Of a stretch of DNA of 30,695 nt, positions 23,695 through 30,695 are shown one piece after another. The stretch is taken from positions 1 to 30,695 of the forward strand of contig CAMLGD010000010.1 in assembly GCA_946479405.1 (NCBI GenBank), given 5' to 3'. Source of the stretch: an uncultured Vogesella sp. (GTDB lineage Bacteria; Pseudomonadota; Gammaproteobacteria; Burkholderiales; Chromobacteriaceae). The position numbers and the translations under genes were made by a program. Positions within the stretch are counted from its first letter, which is position 1. Each line of letters begins with the position of its first letter. Below the pieces are notes generated by a model. That model had not been told where the DNA came from and did no database searches. It saw nothing but the letters and a program-made list of their open reading frames with translations.

Positions 23695-25065
23695 ATGAAA
23701 ATCCTTATTCTCGGCGGCGGCCAGGTCGGCGCCAGCGTGGCAGAGAACCTGGTTGGCGAAGGCAATGATGTCACCCTCGTCGACCAGGACAGCAACCTGC
23801 TGAAGCTGCTGCAGGACCGGCTGGACATCCGTACCGTGCACGGCAATGCTGCCCAGCCGACCATCCTGCGCGATGCCGGCATCGAGGAAGCCGAGATGCT
23901 GCTGGCGCTGACCCGCAATGACGAAACCAACCTGGTGGCCTGTGCGCTGGCCGAACAGCGCTACAACGTCCCCACCCGCATTGCCCGCCTGCGCGCCACC
24001 GATTACGTGGACGGCGAGCAGCCGGTGATGGCGCAGTTCGGCGTCGAACACGCCATCTGCCCGGAGCAGATCGTCACCGACAACCTGCAGCGCGTGCTGG
24101 CCTATCCACGTGCGCTGCAGGTGCTGGATTTTGCCGGCGGCCAGGTGCAGCTGGTAGTTACCCGCGCCGAGGCCGGCGGCAAACTGCTGGGCAAACCGCT
24201 GCGCCAGCTGCGCGCCGACATGCCGGAGACCGACTGCCGTATCTGCGCCATCTACCGCAAGGACAAGCTGGTCTACCCGGATGGCGATACCGTGCTGGAG
24301 GCCGACGACGAGGTGTTTTTCATTGCCGCCTGTGCCGACGTACCAGCCATGCTGAGCGAGCTGCGCGCCAGCGAGAAACCGGTGCGGCGGGTGATGATCG
24401 CCGGCGGCGGCAATATCGGCTACCGGCTGGCACGCATGCTGTCCGGCCACTACGAAGTGAAGCTAATCGAGCACGGCGCCCAGCGTGCGCGCTGGCTGGC
24501 GGAAAACCTGCCACAAGTGCTGGTGCTGCATGGCGAAGCCACCGACGAAGGCCTGCTGGAAGGCGAAAACGTGGACGAAATGGATGTGTTCTGCGCGCTG
24601 ACCAACGACGACGAAGACAATCTGATGTCCACCCTGCTGGCCAAGCGCATGGGCGCGCGGCAGGTGATCGCACTGGTGAACCGCGCCAGCTACGTGGACC
24701 TGCTGGAAGGCAATCGTATCGACATCGTGATTTCGCCCTACCTGTCCACCATCGGCTCAATTCTCGCCCACCTACGCCGCGGCGACGTGGTGGCGGCGCA
24801 GCCGGTACGCCGTGGTGCAGCCGAGGTGATGGAAGTGGTGATTCACGGCGACGAAAACACCTCCCGCCTGGTTGGCCGCACGCTGGAACGCATCGCCCTG
24901 CCGCGCGGCTGCAGCATCGTGGCGGTGCTGCGCGGTGCGCAGGTACTGATGGCGCACCACGACTTGCAACTACAGGCCAACGACCACGTGATCTTTTTCG
25001 TGCATGGCCGCCACAAGGTGCGGCAGATCGAAAAACTCACCCAAGTCAAACTGGGGTTCTTCTGA
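23695..25065 (+). CDS. trkA: Trk potassium uptake regulatory protein (NAD-binding)
   Basis: 456 residues, full length. TrkA forms the cytoplasmic gating ring of the Trk K+ channel. It has two RCK repeats: the first Rossmann motif MKILILGGGQVGASVAENLV with ligand acidic residue in LVDQDSNLL, the second RRVMIAGGGNIGYRLARML near 225-245, each followed by a TrkA-C domain (LLGKPLRQLRADMPETDCRI and LVGRTLERIALPRGCSIVAV). No clear ribosome site precedes ATG 23695, but the N-terminus is the family's. The stop shares a base with the next start (TGATG). It heads the cluster trkA-yaeR-trkH-slt. Confidence 0.97.
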   Translation: MKILILGGGQVGASVAENLVGEGNDVTLVDQDSNLLKLLQDRLDIRTVHGNAAQPTILRDAGIEEAEMLLALTRNDETNLVACALAEQRYNVPTRIARLRATDYVDGEQPVMAQFGVEHAICPEQIVTDNLQRVLAYPRALQVLDFAGGQVQLVVTRAEAGGKLLGKPLRQLRADMPETDCRICAIYRKDKLVYPDGDTVLEADDEVFFIAACADVPAMLSELRASEKPVRRVMIAGGGNIGYRLARMLSGHYEVKLIEHGAQRARWLAENLPQVLVLHGEATDEGLLEGENVDEMDVFCALTNDDEDNLMSTLLAKRMGARQVIALVNRASYVDLLEGNRIDIVISPYLSTIGSILAHLRRGDVVAAQPVRRGAAEVMEVVIHGDENTSRLVGRTLERIALPRGCSIVAVLRGAQVLMAHHDLQLQANDHVIFFVHGRHKVRQIEKLTQVKLGFF

Positions 25066-25457
25066 TGGCGATTCGCGGCATCCACCACCTCGCCATCATC
25101 ACCGCGGACTACCCGCGCGCCCGTGCCTTCTATACCCGCACGCTGGGGTTTGGCGTGCTGTCCGAGCATTACCGCCAGGCACGCGATTCGTGGAAGCTGA
25201 ATCTGGCGCTGCCAGACGGCAGCCAGATCGAACTGTTCAGTTTTCCGGCTCCGCCACCGCGGCCAACCCGACCAGAGGCCTGCGGTCTGCGCCACCTGGC
25301 GCTGCGTGTCGACGATCTGGATGGGGAAATCAGCCGCCTGCAGGTCGCCGGTGTCGAATGCGAGCCGGTGCGGGTGGACGAATACACCGGCCAGCGCTTT
25401 ACCTTTCTCGCCGATCCGGACGGTTTGCCGATCGAACTGTATGAGCAGGCGGACTGA
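25065..25457 (+). CDS. yaeR: YaeR-type VOC (glyoxalase/dioxygenase superfamily) protein
   Basis: 130 residues, very like E. coli YaeR (GloA2): IHHLAIITADYPRARAFYTR, REARDSWK-type segment QARDSWKLNLALPDG, IELFSFPAPPPRPTRPEACG, LRHLALRVDDLD and DPDGLPIELYEQ. Likely metal ligands are His7/8, Glu56, His77 and Glu124, the VOC four-point set. The reaction is not established; a glyoxalase I-like or related role is possible. It is embedded between trkA and trkH with a 1-nt overlap on one side and a 0-nt gap on the other, so it is tied to potassium uptake expression. Confidence 0.9.
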   Translation: MAIRGIHHLAIITADYPRARAFYTRTLGFGVLSEHYRQARDSWKLNLALPDGSQIELFSFPAPPPRPTRPEACGLRHLALRVDDLDGEISRLQVAGVECEPVRVDEYTGQRFTFLADPDGLPIELYEQAD

Positions 25458-26912
25458 ATGAGCAAACTGCTGCCCATCCTGCATGTGCTATCCAAGCTGG
25501 TACTGCTGTACTCGCTGCTGTTCGCCGTTCCCTGCGTGGTGTCCTGGCTGTACCACGATGGCACCGCCCGCCATTTTGCCCACTCCGCACTGGCCGGTGG
25601 CGTGGGCGGCAGCCTGCTGTGGCTGCTGACCCGCCGCTTCGAACGCGAACTCAAGCCGCGCGACGGTTTCATTCTGGTGGTGCTGCTGTGGATCACCTTC
25701 GCGCTGATGTCGGCCATCCCCATGCTGCTGTATGTGCCCGGCCTCAGCTTTACCGACGGCTTTTTCGAGGCTATCTCCGGGTTGACCACCACCGGCTCCA
25801 CCGTGTTGTCCGGGCTGGAGCGCCTGCCGCCGGCCATCAACTTCTGGCGCCATTTCATCAACTGGGTGGGCGGCATGGGCATCATCGTGCTGGCGGTGGC
25901 GATTCTGCCGCTGCTGGGTATCGGCGGCATGCAGCTGTACAAGGCCGAGATCCCGGGGCCGATGAAGGACAGCAAGCTGGCGCCGCGCATTGCCCAGACT
26001 GCGGCCAACCTGTGGTACGTGTATGCCGCGCTCACGCTGCTGTGCATGCTGAGCCTGTGGCTGGCCGGCATGACGCCGTTCGACGCGCTGTGCCATGCAC
26101 TGGCAGCGATGTCGCTCAGCGGCGTGTCCACTCACGATGCCGGCATCGCCTACTTCGATTCACCAGCCATCGAGCTGGTGCTGTCCTGTTTCATGGTGCT
26201 GGGCGCGCTGAACTTTGCCACCCATTTCCTGTGCTGGCGCAATCGCAGCCTGAAGTTCTACCTGCTAGACGTCGAGGCCCGCCATATCCTGGCGTTGCTG
26301 GCCGGCAGCATCCTGCTGCTTAGCGGCTGGCTGTGGTGGCTGGACATCTACAGCTTCCACGCCGCGCTGCGCCACGTATCATTCAATCTGATCTCCATCG
26401 CCACCGATGCCGGTTTTGCCAGCGTGGATTACGCGCAATGGCCGATCGTGGTGCCGCTGTGGATGCTGTTCCTGTCCTGCGTCACCGCCAGCTCCGGCTC
26501 GGTCGGCGGCGGCATCAAGATGATCCGCACGCTGATCCTGACCCGACAGGGCTACCGCGAGATGAACAGCCTGCTGCATCCGCGTGCGGTGCTGCCGCTG
26601 ATGATAGGCACGCGGGTGATTCCGGACAGCGTGGCGTTTTCGGTGCTGGGCTTCATTTTTGTGTATTTCATCAGCGTGGTGCTGCTGACTTTCACCATGA
26701 TTGCCAGCGGCCTGGATTTCATTTCGTCTTTTTCGGTCATAGTAAGCTGCATCAATAATGCCGGTCCGGCCCTTGGCCAACTGGGCCCGGCCAGCAACTA
26801 TGCCGGTTTAAGCGATTTCCAGACCTGGGTCTGCAGCTTTGCCATGCTGCTGGGCCGCCTGGAAATCTTTACCATCCTGATACTGTTCACCCCTACTTTC
26901 TGGCGAAAATAA
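25458..26912 (+). CDS. trkH: Trk potassium uptake system membrane channel
   Basis: 484 residues, standard TrkH size, with four membrane-pore-membrane repeats plus two extra N-terminal helices. Selectivity filter loops are visible in order: GLTTTGSTVLSG, MSLSGVSTHDAG, ISIATDAGFASVD and VSCINNAGPALG, each with its filter Gly. SSGSVGGGIKMIR forms the intramembrane gating loop. It works with the TrkA ring to import K+. ATG 25458 follows the yaeR TGA directly. Confidence 0.96.
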   Translation: MSKLLPILHVLSKLVLLYSLLFAVPCVVSWLYHDGTARHFAHSALAGGVGGSLLWLLTRRFERELKPRDGFILVVLLWITFALMSAIPMLLYVPGLSFTDGFFEAISGLTTTGSTVLSGLERLPPAINFWRHFINWVGGMGIIVLAVAILPLLGIGGMQLYKAEIPGPMKDSKLAPRIAQTAANLWYVYAALTLLCMLSLWLAGMTPFDALCHALAAMSLSGVSTHDAGIAYFDSPAIELVLSCFMVLGALNFATHFLCWRNRSLKFYLLDVEARHILALLAGSILLLSGWLWWLDIYSFHAALRHVSFNLISIATDAGFASVDYAQWPIVVPLWMLFLSCVTASSGSVGGGIKMIRTLILTRQGYREMNSLLHPRAVLPLMIGTRVIPDSVAFSVLGFIFVYFISVVLLTFTMIASGLDFISSFSVIVSCINNAGPALGQLGPASNYAGLSDFQTWVCSFAMLLGRLEIFTILILFTPTFWRK

Positions 26913-26914
26913 TC

Positions 26915-28798
26915 ATGCTGCACACCCCCCCCACTGCCGGCGGCCAACGTCGGCACGCCAGAGCTGCATGGCTGCATCCGTTGGCGCTAACGCTGGCGCT
27001 GTTGCCGGCCACCAGCCATGCCCTGAGCGACACCCAGCTGTTCGAAGCCCGCGATGCCTACCGCAAGGGCGACGTCACCACCCTGGCCGGCATCAGCGCA
27101 CAGGCCGACAGCGGCCTGCTGGACAACTGGCCGGCCTACTGGCAGGCACTCAAGGCGCTGGAAAGCGGTGACAGCGTGCCGGCGCGCGCCTTCATTAACC
27201 GCTTTCGCAGCGGCTATCTGGTAGAACGCACCCTCAACGAGCTGATCGAAGACATGGGCCGCCGCTACCAGTGGGACGATCTGCTGCAGGCGGCACCAGC
27301 GCTATCTGATAGCGCCCGCGACGAAGAAGCCGGCTGCTACATCACTCTGGCCACCCTGCAGCGCCGCCAGAGCGTACGCCCGGACATCGACTACCTGTCC
27401 ACCACCCTGTCCGATGGCTGCGCCCGCCTGATCGACGAGCAGGCCTCGCGCCAGCTGCTGACCCAGCCGCAGGTGGCGGCGCGACTGCGCCAGCTGCTGA
27501 ACGGCAACTTCCAGACCACGGCACGCCGACTGGCGCAGGCCGCCGGGCTGGATGGCGAGTTTTTCCGCCCGGGCGGCAACGAGCAGCAGGTACAGGCCAT
27601 CGTCAAACTGGGCAAAAGCAACTACAGCAGCGCGCTGGACAGTCTGGCCCGCGCCCGCAGCGGCCTGTCCGACGCCCAGGCCGGCTTTGTCTGGGGCCAG
27701 CTGGGCCTGGCGGCCGCACGGCGGCTGGACATGCAGCAGGCCCTGGATGCCTACGCCCAGGCCGACCCGGCGCAGCTGACCGACGAGCAATGGGAATGGT
27801 GGCTGCGCGCCGCGCTGCGCCTGCAGGACTGGGCCAAGCTGGAGCAGATCAGCCGCAGCCTGCCGGCCGATCTGGCCGCCAAGGCCGGCTGGCAGTACTG
27901 GCGCGCCCGCGCCCTGCGCGCACTGGGTCGCGGCGCCGAAGCCACCCCGCTACTGGTCAAGAGCAGTTTCGAACACAACTACTATGGCCTGCTGGCGCGC
28001 GAGGAACTGGGCTCGGCGCTGGAGTCGCAACCGGAAAAAGTGACGGCCAGCAGCGCCACGCAGCAACAGTTGGCCGCAGAGCAGCCCATCCGCCAGGCTA
28101 TGGCGCTGTTTGCGCTGGCCGAGCGCAGCGGGCGCGGCGAATGGCGCGAAGAAGGCCGCCGTGTATGGCGCTGGGCGATGCGCGAGCGCAGCGACGAGCA
28201 GCTGCTGGCTGCCGCCGAGCTGGCGCGCAGCCAGGGCCAGTACGACATGGCGATCTACGCGGCAGAGCGCACCAAGACCAGCCACGACTTCGGCCTGCGC
28301 TACCTGGCGCCGTACCGTGACATCACCCGCCCCTACGCGCAGCAGCTAGAAATCGACGAGGCCTGGGTATACGGCCTGATCCGCCAGGAAAGCCGCTTCT
28401 ACAATGTGGCGCGCTCCGGCGTGGGTGCCAGTGGGCTGATGCAGCTGATGCCGGCCACTGCGCGCTGGGTCGCCGGCAAGATCGGCCTCGGCAGCTATCA
28501 GGTCAATGACATCGACACCAATATCCGCCTTGGCACCTGGTATCTGCGCTATGTGCTGGACAGCCTGCAGGGACAGCCAGTGCTGGCCACCGCCGCCTAC
28601 AACGCCGGCCCGGGCCGCGCGCGCGGCTGGCAAGCCAGCATGCCACTGGAAGGCGCCATCTACACTGAAACCATCCCGTTTAACGAAACGCGGGACTACG
28701 TGCAGAAAGTCATGGCCAATGCGGTCTATTACGCCGGTGCCTTCCGTCAGCCCGGCGGCTCGCTCAAGCAACGCCTGGGCGTGATTCCACCGCGTTAG
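26915..28798 (+). CDS. slt: Soluble lytic murein transglycosylase (Slt70 family)
   Basis: 627 residues. A periplasmic enzyme that cleaves peptidoglycan to 1,6-anhydromuropeptides. An N-terminal signal peptide is visible (HPLALTLALLPATSHALS, likely cut after SHA near residue 36). A long alpha-superhelical U domain follows (about 40-450, many RLAQA/ARAL helices). The C-terminal SLT domain has the catalytic Glu492 in GLIRQESRFYNVARSGVGAS, with GLMQLMPATA and ATAAYNAGPGRA. It lies 2 nt after trkH and is followed after 25 nt by the NDUFA9-like gene. All key residues are present. Confidence 0.95.
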   Translation: MLHTPPTAGGQRRHARAAWLHPLALTLALLPATSHALSDTQLFEARDAYRKGDVTTLAGISAQADSGLLDNWPAYWQALKALESGDSVPARAFINRFRSGYLVERTLNELIEDMGRRYQWDDLLQAAPALSDSARDEEAGCYITLATLQRRQSVRPDIDYLSTTLSDGCARLIDEQASRQLLTQPQVAARLRQLLNGNFQTTARRLAQAAGLDGEFFRPGGNEQQVQAIVKLGKSNYSSALDSLARARSGLSDAQAGFVWGQLGLAAARRLDMQQALDAYAQADPAQLTDEQWEWWLRAALRLQDWAKLEQISRSLPADLAAKAGWQYWRARALRALGRGAEATPLLVKSSFEHNYYGLLAREELGSALESQPEKVTASSATQQQLAAEQPIRQAMALFALAERSGRGEWREEGRRVWRWAMRERSDEQLLAAAELARSQGQYDMAIYAAERTKTSHDFGLRYLAPYRDITRPYAQQLEIDEAWVYGLIRQESRFYNVARSGVGASGLMQLMPATARWVAGKIGLGSYQVNDIDTNIRLGTWYLRYVLDSLQGQPVLATAAYNAGPGRARGWQASMPLEGAIYTETIPFNETRDYVQKVMANAVYYAGAFRQPGGSLKQRLGVIPPR

Positions 28799-28823
28799 GT
28801 CAGCCACTAGGGGATTAAACACG

Positions 28824-29765
28824 ATGAAAATTGCCATTATTGGCGGTGCCGGTTTTATCGGCAGCTACATTGCCGAACACCTGGCCCGCGACGGCCACAG
28901 CCTGGTTATCGCCACCCGCAACCGCGAGCGGCACCGGGAGGCGTTCCTGCACCTGCCGACGGCGGAGCTGGTGGAATGCAATGTGCACGACCGGCAGCAG
29001 CTACTCGGCCTGCTGGCCGGGCATGATGCAGTGATCAGCATGGTGGGCATCCTGCATGGCAGCCGCGCCACGTTCGAACGCGCTCATGTCGCGCTGGTGG
29101 GCAATATCGTGACGGCCTGCCAGCAGCTGGGTATCCGCCGCCTGCTGCACATCAGCGCACTGGGCGCCGCGGAAAACGCCCCCAGCGACTACCAGCAGAC
29201 CAAGGGCAAGGGTGAGGCGCTGGTGCGGGCCAGCGGTCTCGATTACACCATCCTGCGGCCGTCGGTCGTGTTTGGCGCCGGCGACAACTTCCTCACCATG
29301 TTCGCCAACCTGACCGCAGTGGCACCATTGCTGCCGCTAGGCGGCGCCGACACGCGCTTTGCCCCCATCTGGGCCGATGACGTGGCCCGCGCGGTAGCCG
29401 CTTGCCTGCGCAAACCGGCCACCATCGGCCAGACTCTGGATCTCACCGGCCCCGGCACCTTCACCCTGCGCCAGCTGGTGGCGTATGCGGCCAACCTTGC
29501 CGGCCATCCACGCACCATCATCGGGCTACCGGAGAGCCTTGCCATGCTGCAGGCAACCCTGATGGAGTGCCTGCCCGGCCCCACACTGCTGAGCCGCGAT
29601 AATGTGCGCTCGCTGCGGGTGGACAACACCAGCAGCCAGCCCTTCCCCAGCGACTTGCTGGGTTTTGCACCAGCCGCCCTGCAAAGTATTGCGCCGCAGT
29701 ATCTGGGCAAGGCCGAGTTCAACCGCCAGCTGGACCGCTATCGTGCCAAGGCGGCGCGCCGATGA
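28824..29765 (+). CDS. Complex I NDUFA9 subunit family protein (atypical SDR)
   Basis: 313 residues of the extended/atypical short-chain dehydrogenase fold: [20 protein letters not shown] with the GGAGFIG nucleotide loop, [20 protein letters not shown] carrying the Tyr-x3-Lys-like pair (Y..TKG), and [15 protein letters not shown]. Bacterial members resemble the mitochondrial complex I accessory subunit NDUFA9 and bind NAD(P)H; their role in bacteria is not settled. ATG 28824 has AGGGGA 9 nt upstream. The gene overlaps cca by the ATGA at 29762-29765, so the two are coupled. Confidence 0.9.
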   Translation: MKIAIIGGAGFIGSYIAEHLARDGHSLVIATRNRERHREAFLHLPTAELVECNVHDRQQLLGLLAGHDAVISMVGILHGSRATFERAHVALVGNIVTACQQLGIRRLLHISALGAAENAPSDYQQTKGKGEALVRASGLDYTILRPSVVFGAGDNFLTMFANLTAVAPLLPLGGADTRFAPIWADDVARAVAACLRKPATIGQTLDLTGPGTFTLRQLVAYAANLAGHPRTIIGLPESLAMLQATLMECLPGPTLLSRDNVRSLRVDNTSSQPFPSDLLGFAPAALQSIAPQYLGKAEFNRQLDRYRAKAARR

Positions 29766-30695
29766 AGTGCTACATCGTTGGCGGCGCCGTACGCGACCGC
29801 CTGCTGGGGCTGCCGGTAAAGGACAGGGATTGGGTAGTGGTGGGCGCTACGCCGCAAGCCATGCTGGCCAAGGGCTTCCGCCCGGTGGGCAAGGACTTCC
29901 CGGTGTTCCTGCATCCTCGCACGCAGGAGGAATACGCGCTGGCGCGTACCGAGCGCAAGGTTGGCCGCGGCTATCACGGCTTTACCTTTCATGCCGCGCC
30001 GGACGTGACGCTGGAAGAAGACCTCGTGCGCCGCGACCTCACCATCAATGCCATTGCCGAGGATGACGACGGCAGCCTGATCGACCCGTACGGCGGCATC
30101 GCCGACATCCGGGCGCGCGTGCTGCGCCACGTCAGCCCGGCGTTTGCCGAGGATCCGGTGCGCATTCTGCGGCTGGCGCGCTTTGCCGCCCGCTTTGACT
30201 TCCGCGTGGCGCCGGAGACCATGGCGCTGATGCGGCAGATGGTGGCCGACGGCGAGGTGGATGCGCTGGTGGCCGAGCGGGTGTGGCAGGAACTGGCCAA
30301 GGGGCTGATGACCGACACCCCGTCGCGCATGTTTCTGGTGCTGCGCGACTGCGGCGCGCTGGCCCGGCTGCTGCCGGAGGTGGATGCGCTGTTCGGCGTG
30401 CCGCAGCGTGCCGACTATCACCCGGAACTCGACACCGGCGATCACGTGATGCGGGTGGTGGATTACGCTGCGGCCAACCAGCAGCCGCTGCCGGTACGCT
30501 TTGCCTGCCTGCTGCACGACCTTGGCAAGGCATTGACCCCGCCAGAGGTACTGCCACGCCACATCGGTCACGAGCCGCGCGGCGAAAAGCCGTTGCTGGC
30601 GCTATGCGAACGGCTGCGAGTGCCGACCGACTGCCGCGACCTGGCGCGCATCACCGCGCTGAACCACACCAAGGTGCATACCGCCTTCCAGCTGC
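29762..30695 (+). CDS. cca: Multifunctional CCA tRNA nucleotidyltransferase (cut by window end)
   Basis: The first 311 residues. It adds or repairs the 3' CCA of tRNAs. [17 protein letters not shown] carries the nucleotidyltransferase GGxVRD loop, and KDRDWVVVG holds the catalytic Asp21 and Asp23. [10 protein letters not shown] and [15 protein letters not shown] bind nucleotide and tRNA. Near residue 252, LLHDLGKAL is the HD motif of the phosphohydrolase domain found in the multifunctional proteobacterial form. About 100 further residues are expected past the window. The start ATGA overlaps the stop of the NDUFA9-like gene. Confidence 0.96.
   Translation, partial: MKCYIVGGAVRDRLLGLPVKDRDWVVVGATPQAMLAKGFRPVGKDFPVFLHPRTQEEYALARTERKVGRGYHGFTFHAAPDVTLEEDLVRRDLTINAIAEDDDGSLIDPYGGIADIRARVLRHVSPAFAEDPVRILRLARFAARFDFRVAPETMALMRQMVADGEVDALVAERVWQELAKGLMTDTPSRMFLVLRDCGALARLLPEVDALFGVPQRADYHPELDTGDHVMRVVDYAAANQQPLPVRFACLLHDLGKALTPPEVLPRHIGHEPRGEKPLLALCERLRVPTDCRDLARITALNHTKVHTAFQL

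Larger units (their letters stand above)
413..30478. repeat. Dispersed 10-bp repeat GTTGGCCGCA / TGCGGCCAAC (31 copies of its 9-bp core)
   Basis: By hand count the 9-mer TTGGCCGCA occurs 14 times on the plus strand (starts 603, 1745, 3552, 4006, 11523, 12720, 15788, 16808, 19777, 21857, 22914, 23542, 24872, 28070) and 17 times on the minus strand (left ends 413, 1734, 2561, 3989, 4917, 5911, 6395, 10147, 12583, 14214, 16826, 20022, 21890, 23523, 26000, 29486, 30469). A G precedes the core in 29 of 31 (exceptions 2561 and 19777), and a further G/C and a following G are favoured. Eleven copies are intergenic and four inverted pairs lie near gene ends. Inside genes all reading frames are used (Leu-Ala-Ala, Val-Gly-Arg, Ala-Ala-Asn, Cys-Gly-Gln, Trp-Pro-His), so protein sequence does not explain it. 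Confidence 0.85.

Noticed and set aside
413..30478. GTTGGCCGCA as a Chi or KOPS-type oriented motif
   Set aside because: Those are strongly strand-biased; here copies are split 14 to 17 and often occur as inverted pairs.
413..30478. GTTGGCCGCA as a by-product of favoured codons (GCG GCC AAC or TTG GCC GCA)
   Set aside because: About a third of copies are intergenic, and coding copies fall in all frames, giving several different peptides.
1..30695. tRNA, rRNA, CRISPR, IS or prophage
   Set aside because: I looked for cloverleaf ends, spaced direct repeats, transposase motifs and att-like repeats and saw none.

Overview
The window is 30.7 kb of GC-rich, densely coding bacterial chromosome with no phage, IS, tRNA, rRNA or CRISPR. 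Gene content and protein style (CcoI/CcoS, TrkA-TrkH, Slt70, a complex I NDUFA9-like protein next to cca, TypA, UmuDC) point to a betaproteobacterium, most likely order Neisseriales, family Chromobacteriaceae. That placement is inferred from protein similarity recalled by eye, not from a search.

Layout. 1-1675: N-terminus of a glutamine synthetase/PuuA-like enzyme, divergent from a GntR-FCD regulator and a flavin reductase-like protein, with two TTTGATCAAA palindromes between them. 1761-3860: the selenium pair selD and mnmH, back to back with 18 nt between start codons. 4019-7127: a TetR repressor translationally coupled to a three-domain PEP-utilising phosphotransferase resembling rifampin phosphotransferase, with a palindromic operator at the TetR start. 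7269-8948: an AtaL-like SRPBCC protein divergent from an unrecognised gene across a very AT-rich gap. 8987-10851: an MFS transporter coupled to a SufR-like Cys-rich HTH regulator. 11264-14811: dgt, an AEC-family permease, a histidine phosphatase and msrB. 15106-16801: umuD-umuC. 16986-19772: typA and an unknown acidic protein. 19857-23512: a quinone oxidoreductase divergent from ccoI-ccoS (copper supply for cbb3 oxidase). 23695-28798: trkA, a YaeR-type VOC protein, trkH and slt, packed with 1-nt overlap to 2-nt gaps. 28824-30695: NDUFA9-like protein overlapping cca, which runs off the window.

Two observations stand out. First, a 10-mer, GTTGGCCGCA (reverse TGCGGCCAAC), recurs about once per kilobase: 31 copies of the 9-mer TTGGCCGCA by hand count, 29 of them preceded by G. 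Copies occur on both strands, in all reading frames and as inverted pairs after gene ends. This is the distribution expected of a DNA-uptake-sequence-like repeat, but the word differs from the Neisseria DUS. Second, the UmuD homologue keeps the Ala-Gly cleavage site but has Ala in place of the catalytic Ser and Arg in place of the catalytic Lys, so it should be unable to cleave itself.
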